Origin: an uncultured Lachnospiraceae bacterium
GTDB lineage: Bacteria; Bacillota; Clostridia; Lachnospirales; Lachnospiraceae
Length of the DNA stretch: 28,481 bases
Direction: 5' to 3'
Assembly: GCA_910578825.1 (NCBI GenBank)
Contig: CAJTSB010000017.1
Coordinates: 15,265-43,745 of the forward strand
Shown here: in pieces, positions 1 to 7,347 of the stretch
Numbering within the stretch: the stretch's first letter is position 1
How the letters are laid out: each line of letters starts with the position of its first letter
Made by a program: the position numbers and the translations under genes
Notes under the pieces: generated by a model
Databases searched by the model: none
What the model saw: the letters and a program-made list of their open reading frames with translations, nothing else
What the model was told of the DNA's origin: nothing

Positions 1-29
1 GGATGTTTGTTTCTTTTAATCTAAAAAAG

Positions 30-58
30 ATTGTAATACCCGTGTATGAAAAAGTCAA
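30..58 (-). promoter_or_regulatory. Leftward sigma-A promoter for a gene off the left edge
   Basis: Read on the minus strand, TTGACT (positions 58-53) and TACAAT (35-30) are separated by exactly 17 bases, a near-consensus sigma-A promoter. Transcription would start near position 23 and run out of the window, so the gene it drives is not visible. Its -35 lies 7 bases from the CIRCE element at 66-92, the closest promoter to that operator. This suggests the unseen leftward gene could be a heat-shock gene, but that is inference. Confidence 0.65.
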
Positions 59-65
59 TAGAAAA

Positions 66-92
66 TTAGCACTCTTATACAATGAGTGCTAA
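66..92. promoter_or_regulatory. CIRCE operator (HrcA-binding inverted repeat)
   Basis: The nine-base arms TTAGCACTC (66-74) and GAGTGCTAA (84-92) flank a nine-base spacer. This matches the established CIRCE consensus exactly, without a mismatch. CIRCE is bound by the heat-shock repressor HrcA and is normally found before groESL and hrcA-grpE-dnaK. Here it lies between two divergent promoters, upstream of the -35 of both (7 bases from the leftward one, 71 from the rightward one), rather than in its usual place between promoter and start codon. Which gene it controls cannot be decided from the window. Confidence 0.93.
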
Positions 93-163
93 CAAAAAGG
101 TAAAAACCCAGTAAAATCAAGGGATTGGAAAATTATTAAAAGTTTATAAACAGGAAATGTCAG

Positions 164-192
164 TTGACAGTCAGCGCTATTTATCATAAAAT
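164..192 (+). promoter_or_regulatory. Sigma-A promoter of the FapA-like / HD-GYP operon
   Basis: A perfect -35 TTGACA (164-169) and -10 TAAAAT (187-192) are separated by 17 bases. Transcription should start near 199, leaving a leader of about 30 bases before the ATG at 230. A ribosome-binding site (GAGGTGA, 220-226) precedes the ATG. The A+T-rich stretch from 93 to 163 between the CIRCE element and this promoter shows no gene or clear structure. Confidence 0.8.
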
Positions 193-229
193 TAGGTGGC
201 ATACATTATTAATGAGGCAGAGGTGAAAA

Positions 230-2368
230 ATGGATAATCAGTTGATGAAAAAATATGAATCTATGGGATTTGACGAGGGGCAGCTGGAGGAAATACGTCA
301 GGGAATTGAGAAGGGATTGGACGTATCCTGGTATACTTCCGTAAAGTATGACTGGTTTCAGATGGAAGAGATTAAGAAAGGGTTGGAGCGCGGGCTGAAT
401 GTGTCTGTGTACGCCGACGAAGAAATTTCTTATGACAGAATGCGCCAGATACGTAAGGGTCTGCAGGAAGGGATAAAGCTGGCGGACTTTCGATATTTGT
501 CAGCAGGTTATCTGCGCCAGATTCGCAAGGCGAAACTGGGGAAAGTAAATATTTTTCCGTATATTCAGGAGGGGTATGAACCGGACCAGTTGGAAGAGAT
601 TCGTCTGGCATTGGAACACAAGGCAGACGTGACGCCGTATTTGATGATGGAGTTTTTGGGTGAATCCATACGTGAAATCCGCCTGGGTGTAGAAGAGGGC
701 GTGGACGTGTCCGTATATGCAAAGATTAATTACGGCTGGCAGCAGATGAGGGAGATTCGTCTGGGATTGGAACAGCGGTTGGATGTGTCTGTGTATGCCC
801 GGGAGTTATACCGTTGGCAGCAGATGAGGGAGATTCGTCTGGGGCTGGAGGAAGGCCTGGATGTGTCAGCTTATATGAGCATGATGTATTCTGCGAAAGA
901 CATGGAGCAGATTCGCAAAAAGATAAAGAAACAGGAGGCAGATGACAAGCGGCAGGAAGAAGAGCGCATAAGCGAGAATTTTCAGTTTGAAGTGCTGGAG
1001 GAACAGGCAAAGCTTGCGTCGGAATGCCTGATAACGATTAATTCCAATAAGATGGAGGCGTATGTGACGCTGGAAAAGGGTTCCTGTAAAACCAAGGACG
1101 ATATTTTGCAGCTTTTGGAAAAAAATAATGTCGTTTTCGGCATTAAACACGATAATATTGAGAAATATCTCAAAGAGGCGGATAAGTCCACCAACCGTTT
1201 TCTGGTGGCAGAGGGCATAAGTCCCGAGCAGGGCAAGGATGGGTATTATGAATTCTTTTTCAGAACCGGAATTCCTCAGATTCCTGCAATCCGCAAGGAC
1301 GGCTCCATAGATTACCAGAACACCGTTTATTTTGAGCAGGTGAAAGCCGGTCAGATTATAGCAGAGTATCACGCGGCCCAGCCTGGTAAGAGCGGCAGGG
1401 CCGTAGATGGAACCGAGATTCCGGCGCATGGCGGACAGGAAAAGCAAATTCTCAGAGGAAGAGGTTTTTTGCTTTCGCCGGATAAGAAGACTTATATCGC
1501 CAGAGAATCCGGAAAGATAGAGCTGAAAGATAATAAACTAACCATCCAGCCTCTTATGGTAGTGGATGAAGTGACGATTTCCACAGGCAACCTGCGCTTT
1601 AACGGCAGCATCTGGGTGCGGGGGAATGTCGGCAGCGGCGTAGTGATCCAGGCAGCGGATGAACTGGTAGTTGATGGGAATGTGGAGGCCGCGCATTTAC
1701 AGAGCGGGAAGAAGGTTGTCATTAAAAACGGCGTATCCGGCGGAGGTTATGCCGTGATAAATTCAGCAGGGGAAATTCATGGCAAGTTTTTTGAGGGAGT
1801 TAAACTGGTTGCCAGAGAAGGAATTTATGCCAATTATGTAATGAACAGTAATATGGACGCTGGAAAGGAGATTGTGATTTCCGGCAACAAAGGAGCGATT
1901 ATCGGAGGCAATACAGCGGCGGTATATAAGATTGAGGCGCATCATATCGGAAACCGTGCAGGACTCCTTACGAACATTTCTCTTGGAATGAGTCAGGCAA
2001 TGTTACAGGAGGAAGAGGAGGCGGACATCAAGTTAAAGAAATTTCAGTCTGAGCTGGCGATTTTTGAGGAAGCATACAGGAAACTGCAGAGACAGTATCC
2101 CCCGGAAGTGCGCAATGAGATGGAAATCTATCTCAAGGTGGAGCAGGCGACTTATATCAAACGCAAACAGATGGAACAGCAGCTGGAGTATACAAAGGAG
2201 CTGGAAAGAAGGCGTGGCAAAGCAGATGAGGCAAAGATGCTTGTGCGCGGTATCCTCAATGCCGGTACTGTGGTGCAGATGAACGGTATGCGTTGGAGCG
2301 CTGCAAATGCAGTTCAAAATGTTACAGTGCGGCGTTCATTTAAGGAGATTGGCATATTTCGGAATTAA
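230..2368 (+). CDS. FapA/DUF342 family protein with N-terminal 26-residue repeats
   Basis: A 712-residue cytoplasmic protein with no signal peptide or membrane segment. Residues about 18-232 are roughly eight degenerate copies of a 26-residue unit of the form Q-M-x-E-I-R-x-G-L-E-x-G-L-D-V-S-V-Y-A. A charged, probably coiled linker follows (about 224-255). Residues from about 265 resemble the FapA (formerly DUF342) family: an N-terminal alpha/beta region, then a glycine-rich right-handed beta-helix (about 450-580). A charged coiled coil (about 590-680) precedes the C-terminus. FapA family members are thought to act in polar or flagellar localisation and sporulation; their biochemical role is poorly defined. 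The start is set by the GAGGTGA site at 220-226. The next gene begins 12 bases downstream, so the two are probably co-transcribed. The FapA call is firm; the repeat domain's function is unknown. Confidence 0.85.
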   Translation: MDNQLMKKYESMGFDEGQLEEIRQGIEKGLDVSWYTSVKYDWFQMEEIKKGLERGLNVSVYADEEISYDRMRQIRKGLQEGIKLADFRYLSAGYLRQIRKAKLGKVNIFPYIQEGYEPDQLEEIRLALEHKADVTPYLMMEFLGESIREIRLGVEEGVDVSVYAKINYGWQQMREIRLGLEQRLDVSVYARELYRWQQMREIRLGLEEGLDVSAYMSMMYSAKDMEQIRKKIKKQEADDKRQEEERISENFQFEVLEEQAKLASECLITINSNKMEAYVTLEKGSCKTKDDILQLLEKNNVVFGIKHDNIEKYLKEADKSTNRFLVAEGISPEQGKDGYYEFFFRTGIPQIPAIRKDGSIDYQNTVYFEQVKAGQIIAEYHAAQPGKSGRAVDGTEIPAHGGQEKQILRGRGFLLSPDKKTYIARESGKIELKDNKLTIQPLMVVDEVTISTGNLRFNGSIWVRGNVGSGVVIQAADELVVDGNVEAAHLQSGKKVVIKNGVSGGGYAVINSAGEIHGKFFEGVKLVAREGIYANYVMNSNMDAGKEIVISGNKGAIIGGNTAAVYKIEAHHIGNRAGLLTNISLGMSQAMLQEEEEADIKLKKFQSELAIFEEAYRKLQRQYPPEVRNEMEIYLKVEQATYIKRKQMEQQLEYTKELERRRGKADEAKMLVRGILNAGTVVQMNGMRWSAANAVQNVTVRRSFKEIGIFRN
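281..925 (+). repeat. Coding tandem repeats, 78-bp (26-codon) period
   Basis: About eight in-frame copies encode the Q-M-x-E-I-R-x-G-L-E unit of the FapA-like protein. Most are diverged, but two neighbours share an identical 29-base stretch at 737-765 and 815-843, exactly 78 bases apart. This indicates recent duplication or gene conversion. The third, fourth and fifth copies are the most irregular. Confidence 0.8.
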
Positions 2369-2380
2369 GGAGGAATAGAG

Positions 2381-3481
2381 ATGGAACGGAATAAAATATT
2401 GGTTGTGGACGATTTGGAAAGCAATCGTATGATTCTGGTAGAGATGTTTCGGGCGGATTATCGGATATTGGAGGCGGAAGATACCATGACGTCTTTGCAG
2501 TTGCTGGAAAAGCATCATGCAGAAACAGCAGCCGTTCTTCTGGACTGGCATCTTTCCAAAGAGGACGGCAGCCAGATTCTGAAAACGATGAAGAAAAAGG
2601 GTTGGATGACTCATATTCCGGTGCTGATTGTCACGGCAGAGCATTCTGCGGATGTGGAGAAGAGATGTATTCGGATGGGGGCTTCTGATTTGATCAGGAA
2701 ACCGTTTGATCCGGATGTGGTAAAAAACCGCGTGCAAAATAACATATCTCTGTATCAGCACAAGAATCAGATGGAAGAGAAGGTACGGGAGCAGAACCAG
2801 ATTTTGAGCAAGCAGTATTCTGTGATGAAAGTTCAGGCAGAGAAACTGAAAAAAGTTAACGAGAAGATGATCGATATTATCTGTAACATTCTGGAGCGTA
2901 ATTATCCGGAATTCATGGACAATGTGCAGATTACAAGGGATATCAGCAAGATTATCGGCAAGAAGGTGCAGCAGAATTATCCAGAATATAAACTGACGGA
3001 TAAGGAAGTGTCGATTATAGCGGAATTGTCATCCCTGCGGGATATCGGGAAACTGTTGATTTCCGACCACGTATTGTATAAACCGGCAAAACTTACGAAA
3101 GAAGAAACCGACTATATGAAATCCCATACGGCAAAGGGATGTGAAATCATGCGGATGATGAAGGATCTGCAGACTCCGCTGTATCATAAGATAAGTATGG
3201 AAATCTGCCAGTATCACCATGAACGTTATGATGGGAACGGCTATCCGGAGGGATTGAAAGGCGATGAGATACCTATCTCAGCGCAGATCGTATCGGTGGT
3301 AGACGCTTATCATGCATTGATCAGCGAACGAGTATATAAAAGGGCGTATTCCCGAGAGAAAGCATATTATATGATTCTGGGTGGAGAATGCGGCGTTTTT
3401 TCTCCCAAAATTATGGAATGTTTTCGCATGTCCAGACAGGAGATGGAGCAGATTGATACCGATATGGAGGAAGAGGCCTGA
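2381..3481 (+). CDS. Response regulator with degenerate HD-GYP domain
   Basis: A 366-residue two-domain protein. Residues 1-125 form a receiver domain with the acidic pair D10-D11, the predicted phospho-acceptor D55 (in LLDWHL) and the conserved K107 in KPFD. A short coiled linker (about 130-165) leads to an HD-GYP domain (about 170-355). HD-GYP enzymes hydrolyse cyclic di-GMP using His/Asp metal ligands. Here the signature HD is R220-D221, the helix-1 His appears replaced by Gln, and the late DAYDAL motif reads DAYHAL (H311). H249, H279-H280, D308 and the GYP loop (G287-Y288-P289) remain. Cyclic-di-GMP hydrolysis is therefore doubtful; a binding or scaffold role is inferred. The start follows AAGGAGGAA, 12 bases after the FapA-like gene. 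The fold is clear; the activity is not. Confidence 0.88.
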   Translation: MERNKILVVDDLESNRMILVEMFRADYRILEAEDTMTSLQLLEKHHAETAAVLLDWHLSKEDGSQILKTMKKKGWMTHIPVLIVTAEHSADVEKRCIRMGASDLIRKPFDPDVVKNRVQNNISLYQHKNQMEEKVREQNQILSKQYSVMKVQAEKLKKVNEKMIDIICNILERNYPEFMDNVQITRDISKIIGKKVQQNYPEYKLTDKEVSIIAELSSLRDIGKLLISDHVLYKPAKLTKEETDYMKSHTAKGCEIMRMMKDLQTPLYHKISMEICQYHHERYDGNGYPEGLKGDEIPISAQIVSVVDAYHALISERVYKRAYSREKAYYMILGGECGVFSPKIMECFRMSRQEMEQIDTDMEEEA

Positions 3482-3504
3482 TTTATAGAAGTTAGGAGAG
3501 CGTG

Positions 3505-4851
3505 ATGGCAGAACAGATAAAGGGAAACATGGTGAGCGGCAATCCGACAAAGGCGTTAATCGGGTTTACGCTGCCAATGGTTGCGGGCAACCTGTTTCAG
3601 CAGTTTTATAATATTATGGACTCCATCATCGTGGGAAATGTGGTAGGCGAGGATGCATTGGCGGCAGTGGGCGCGTCCACTGCCATCACTATGCTGTTTG
3701 TGATGGTGGCGATGGGAACAGGAATTGGATGTTCCGTGGTGATCTCACAGTTGTTTGGGGCAAAGCAGTTAGAGCAGATGAAGACGGCGATTTCTACGGC
3801 TCTTTTGTCTGTTTTGGGATTCAGCATTTTCCTGAGCCTTCTGGGGATCCTGATTAACCGGCAGCTTATGCGCCTGATGGGAACGCCGGAAAATATTTTC
3901 CAGGATGCGGCGGAATATATGCAGATTTATTTTTTCGGATTTGCCTTTTTGTTTTTATATAATGCCTTTTCCGCAGTTTTTAATGCGCTTGGAGATTCTG
4001 TAAAACCGCTGTTGTTTCTGATTTTTTCTTCCCTGTTAAATATTATACTGGACTTATATTTTGTGGCAGAGCTTCGGATGGGCGTACCGGGCGTGGCGTG
4101 GGCGACGCTGATTTCACAGGCGATATCAGCATTTTTGTCGTTCTTTTTTCTGATGCGTAAACTGTGGGGGATTCAGACTGCGCAGTATGAAAGGTTTGAC
4201 GTTGAGCTTTTGGTCAGTATGATTAAAGTAGCGATTCCAACTATTGTACAGCAGTCGATTGTATCGATTGGTATGTTGCTGATTCAGTCTGCGGTAAACC
4301 GTTTCGGTTCTACGTTTCTTGCGGGCTATACGGCGGCGACGAAGATTGACGGGATTGCCATTGTGCCAATGATTGCGGTTGGAAATGCAATGTCAACGTA
4401 TGTTGCGCAGAATATGGGTGCGAAGAAAACGGAGCGGATTCCCATGGGGTATCGTATTTGCCTTGTGATGGCGGCTGGCATCGGTCTTTTGATTGCCCTG
4501 GCGCTGCATTTTACCGGGGAGAGTTTTGTAGGGCTTTTTATGAGCGCGGATTCCAGTGCGGAGGCAATTTCTGTCGGAACTGCCTATCTCAGCACGGTAT
4601 CGCTGTTTTATTTTGTCATGGGCAGTATGAACGTCAGCAACGGCGTACTGCGCGGGGCGGCGGATATGGGCTGGTTTTTGTCGAGCAGCGTCTGCAACCT
4701 GCTTACCCGGGTAACGCTGACCTATGCGCTTGCCGATGCGACGCAGGGCATGATTATTATGTGGGCGAACCCGGCGGGCTGGGCAGTGGGGCTTGTGATC
4801 GCCCTGATACGTTATTTTCAGGGGGGATGGAAGAAGAAGGAGATTATTTAA
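3505..4851 (+). CDS. MATE family multidrug/Na+ antiporter
   Basis: A 448-residue polytopic membrane protein with about twelve hydrophobic helices, a usual length for the MATE (multi antimicrobial extrusion) family. The N-terminus shows typical MATE features: K-A-L-I-G-F-T-L-P-M, then N-L-F-Q-Q-F-Y-N-I-M-D-S and G-x-D-A-L-A-A-V-G-A-S. Members expel cationic drugs or metabolites in exchange for Na+ or H+; the substrate here cannot be told. A GTG codon sits immediately before the ATG at 3505. The ATG is preferred because AGGAG (3494-3498) is six bases from it and only three from the GTG. It lies 23 bases after the HD-GYP gene in the same direction, so read-through from the upstream operon is likely. 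No terminator is seen after it. Confidence 0.9.
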   Translation: MAEQIKGNMVSGNPTKALIGFTLPMVAGNLFQQFYNIMDSIIVGNVVGEDALAAVGASTAITMLFVMVAMGTGIGCSVVISQLFGAKQLEQMKTAISTALLSVLGFSIFLSLLGILINRQLMRLMGTPENIFQDAAEYMQIYFFGFAFLFLYNAFSAVFNALGDSVKPLLFLIFSSLLNIILDLYFVAELRMGVPGVAWATLISQAISAFLSFFFLMRKLWGIQTAQYERFDVELLVSMIKVAIPTIVQQSIVSIGMLLIQSAVNRFGSTFLAGYTAATKIDGIAIVPMIAVGNAMSTYVAQNMGAKKTERIPMGYRICLVMAAGIGLLIALALHFTGESFVGLFMSADSSAEAISVGTAYLSTVSLFYFVMGSMNVSNGVLRGAADMGWFLSSSVCNLLTRVTLTYALADATQGMIIMWANPAGWAVGLVIALIRYFQGGWKKKEII

Positions 4852-4882
4852 GGGAAAGAATATATATTGCAATTATTTTAAT

Positions 4883-4910
4883 TGAGTATAATGTCGGAAA
4901 ATGTTATACT
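4883..4910 (+). promoter_or_regulatory. Promoter of the hydrogenase operon (extended -10)
   Basis: TTGAGT (4883-4888) and TATACT (4905-4910) are spaced by 16 bases, with a TGn extension (4902-4904) before the -10. The leader to the TTG start at 4953 is about 35 bases. A 15-base A+T palindrome, CAATTA-TTT-TAATTG (4870-4884), overlaps the first bases of the -35 and could be an operator. It does not match the Rex consensus I know, so its role is open. Confidence 0.6.
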
Positions 4911-4952
4911 GAAATGGTGACACAGAAGAAACATTTTTAAGGAGGAGAAGGT

Positions 4953-5456
4953 TTGGAAGCAAAGGAACGGAAGGTACTGGATGAGATACTCAAATCTCAT
5001 GATTATAACCAGACAGCAGTGATTGCAATTATGCAGGATATCCAGAAGGTATACCGCTATCTGCCGGAGGATGCGCTGTGCTATATTGCAGGGAAACTGG
5101 ATTTGAGCGAGGCGAAAGTATACGGTGTGGCAACATTTTATGAGAATTTTTCTCTGGAGCCGAAGGGGAAATATGTCATCAAAATCTGTGACGGAACGGC
5201 ATGTCATGTAAGGAAATCTACGGAGATACTCAACGAGATCCGCAGCCTTCTGGGCGTGACAGAATCAAAGCCGACTACGGAGGATATGATGTTTACTGTG
5301 GAGACAGTATCTTGTCTGGGAGCCTGCGGGCTGGCTCCGGTATGTACCGTCAATGACGAGGTGCATGCAGCGATGACGCCGGAGAAGGCAAGGGCACTGA
5401 TTAAAGAACTGAAAGAAGGCACAGCTGCCGGAGAGGAGGCTGCAGATGAGAATTAA
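4953..5456 (+). CDS. hndA: NADH dehydrogenase (NuoE)-like [2Fe-2S] subunit of bifurcating hydrogenase
   Basis: A 167-residue NuoE/HndA-type protein: an N-terminal helical part followed by a thioredoxin-like [2Fe-2S] fold. The cluster ligands are visible as C79-x4-C84 and C121-x3-C125, the family spacing. It is expected to pass electrons between the NuoF-like subunit and the rest of the cytoplasmic hydrogenase complex. The start codon is TTG at 4953, chosen because a strong GGAGGAG (4941-4947) lies five bases upstream and the next in-frame Met is 26 codons inside the conserved region. It overlaps the next gene by 11 bases, implying translational coupling. Lachnospiraceae often keep this order (NuoE-, NuoF-like, hydrogenase). 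Symbol used by homology to Desulfovibrio Hnd genes. Confidence 0.92.
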   Translation: MEAKERKVLDEILKSHDYNQTAVIAIMQDIQKVYRYLPEDALCYIAGKLDLSEAKVYGVATFYENFSLEPKGKYVIKICDGTACHVRKSTEILNEIRSLLGVTESKPTTEDMMFTVETVSCLGACGLAPVCTVNDEVHAAMTPEKARALIKELKEGTAAGEEAADEN

Positions 5457-7335
5457 TACGAGGAAAGAACTGGAAGAGAGAAGAAAAAAATATGCGGCGT
5501 CCTTAAAGACACAGAAGAAACAGATATTAATTTGTGCCGGAACCGGATGTGTTGCGGGCGGTTCCCTGAACATCTTTGCAAAATTACAGGAGATTCTTAT
5601 TGCGCGTGGAATCAAATGCTCTCTGGTGCTTGAAAAAGAGCCTCACGATGACAGTGTCGGACTGAAAAAATCGGGTTGCCATGGGTTTTGTGAGATGGGA
5701 CCGTTGCTTCGTATTGAGCCGAAAGGAATTCTGTATGTCAAGGTAAAAGTCGAAGATTGTGAAGAGATTATTGAGAAGAGCATTGTCGGTGACGAGGTGA
5801 TTGACCGTCTTGTTTATCACGACCAGAACGGGGAGGCCTATGAGAAACAGGACGATATTCCATTCTATAAGCAGCAGACACGTGTAGCGCTTGAAGACTG
5901 CGGAAGAATCAATGCGGAATCTATCAAAGAATACATAGCGGTGGGCGGTTACAGTGCAGTGGCAAAAGCATTGTTTGACATGACGCCGCAGCAGATCGTG
6001 GACGAGGTAAACGAGGCATGCCTGCGTGGACGCGGCGGCGGCGGATTTCCTACCGGACGTAAATGGGCGCAGGTACTGGCGCAGGAAGAAGAAGTTAAAT
6101 ACGTGGTATGTAACGGCGACGAGGGCGACCCTGGCGCGTTTATGGACCGAAGCATGATGGAGGGCGATCCCCATCGTGTCATCGAGGGTATGCTGATTGC
6201 CGGAATCGCCACAGGAGCGCATTACGGTTATATCTATGTGCGTGCGGAGTATCCTCTGGCGGTAGAGCGTTTGCAGACGGCTATCAATAAGGCGGAGGAA
6301 AAGGGACTGTTAGGAGAGAATATTCTCGGTTCCGGCTTTGATTTTGAGTTGAAAATCAGCCAGGGCGCAGGCGCATTCGTCTGCGGAGAAGGCTCGGCGC
6401 TGACCGCGTCCATCGAAGGAAACCGCGGTATGCCCAGAGTAAAACCGCCCCGTACCGTGGAGAAGGGGCTGTTCGAGAAACCTACGGTGTTAAATAATGT
6501 GGAGACGTACTGTAACGTTCCTCCGATCATTTTAAAGGGCGCAGAGTGGTATAAGACGATTGGTCCGGACAACAACCATGGAACGAAGGCATTTGCTCTG
6601 ACAGGAAATGTCGTGAATACGGGGTTGATTGAGGTGCCTATGGGAACTCCCTTGCGCAAAGTTATCTTTGATATCGGCGGCGGCGTCAAAGGCGGCGATT
6701 TCAAGGCGGTGCAGATTGGCGGACCTTCCGGCGGATGCCTTTGCATCAGCGCTACCGAGGATCACCTGGATTTGCATCTGGATTTCGATTCTTTGAAAAA
6801 AGTGGGAGCCATGATTGGCAGCGGCGGTCTCGTTGTTATGAATGACAAGAGCTGTATGGTGGAAGTGGCAAGGTTTTTCATGAACTTTACGCAGAACGAA
6901 TCCTGTGGAAAGTGCATTCCCTGCCGCGAAGGCACGAAACGGATGTTGGAGCTTTTGAACGATATCTGCGAGGGTCGCGGAACGATGGAACATATCACGT
7001 TGTTGGAAGAGCTGGCGTCCACAATTTCCGCCACGGCGCTCTGCGGATTGGGTAAGACGGCGGCGTCTCCGGTAGTCAGCACGATGAAATATTTCCGGGA
7101 AGAGTATCTTGCCCATGTACAGGATAAGAAATGTCCGGCAGGTCAGTGCAAAGCGCTTGTAACCCTCCAGATTGACCCTGAATTGTGTAAAGGGTGCAGC
7201 AAGTGTGCAAGAGTCTGTCCGGTTGGCGCGATTTCTGGCGAGATTAAGAAACCATTTACCATTGATGCAAGTAAATGTATTAAGTGTGGAGCCTGCAAAG
7301 AAGGCTGTAATTTCCACGCGGTGATAGAAGTGTAG
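5446..7335 (+). CDS. hndC: NuoF-like NAD(P)/FMN-binding subunit of bifurcating [FeFe]-hydrogenase
   Basis: A 629-residue flavo-iron-sulfur protein. Residues 1-120 are a thioredoxin-like [2Fe-2S] domain (C30-x4-C35 and C78-x3-C82), equivalent to the separate HndB of some species but fused here. The NuoF core follows, with the glycine-rich GRGGGGFPTGRKW NAD/FMN region (from about residue 195) and G-D-E-G-D-P-G-A-F. The N3-type [4Fe-4S] ligands are C487, C490, C493 and C533. The C-terminus has a two-cluster ferredoxin domain (CxxCxxCxxxCP twice). In this enzyme class NAD(P)H and reduced ferredoxin are jointly oxidised for H2 evolution, or the reverse. The ATG at 5446 lies inside the end of hndA with a GAGGAGG site before it; the hydrogenase gene follows 12 bases later. 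Confidence 0.93.
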   Translation: MRINTRKELEERRKKYAASLKTQKKQILICAGTGCVAGGSLNIFAKLQEILIARGIKCSLVLEKEPHDDSVGLKKSGCHGFCEMGPLLRIEPKGILYVKVKVEDCEEIIEKSIVGDEVIDRLVYHDQNGEAYEKQDDIPFYKQQTRVALEDCGRINAESIKEYIAVGGYSAVAKALFDMTPQQIVDEVNEACLRGRGGGGFPTGRKWAQVLAQEEEVKYVVCNGDEGDPGAFMDRSMMEGDPHRVIEGMLIAGIATGAHYGYIYVRAEYPLAVERLQTAINKAEEKGLLGENILGSGFDFELKISQGAGAFVCGEGSALTASIEGNRGMPRVKPPRTVEKGLFEKPTVLNNVETYCNVPPIILKGAEWYKTIGPDNNHGTKAFALTGNVVNTGLIEVPMGTPLRKVIFDIGGGVKGGDFKAVQIGGPSGGCLCISATEDHLDLHLDFDSLKKVGAMIGSGGLVVMNDKSCMVEVARFFMNFTQNESCGKCIPCREGTKRMLELLNDICEGRGTMEHITLLEELASTISATALCGLGKTAASPVVSTMKYFREEYLAHVQDKKCPAGQCKALVTLQIDPELCKGCSKCARVCPVGAISGEIKKPFTIDASKCIKCGACKEGCNFHAVIEV

Positions 7336-7347
7336 GAGGGAACGGAC

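Noticed and set aside
4867..4892. TTGCAA...TATAAT as the hydrogenase promoter
   Set aside because: The spacer is only 14 bases; TTGAGT-16-TATACT with an extended -10 just downstream is better.
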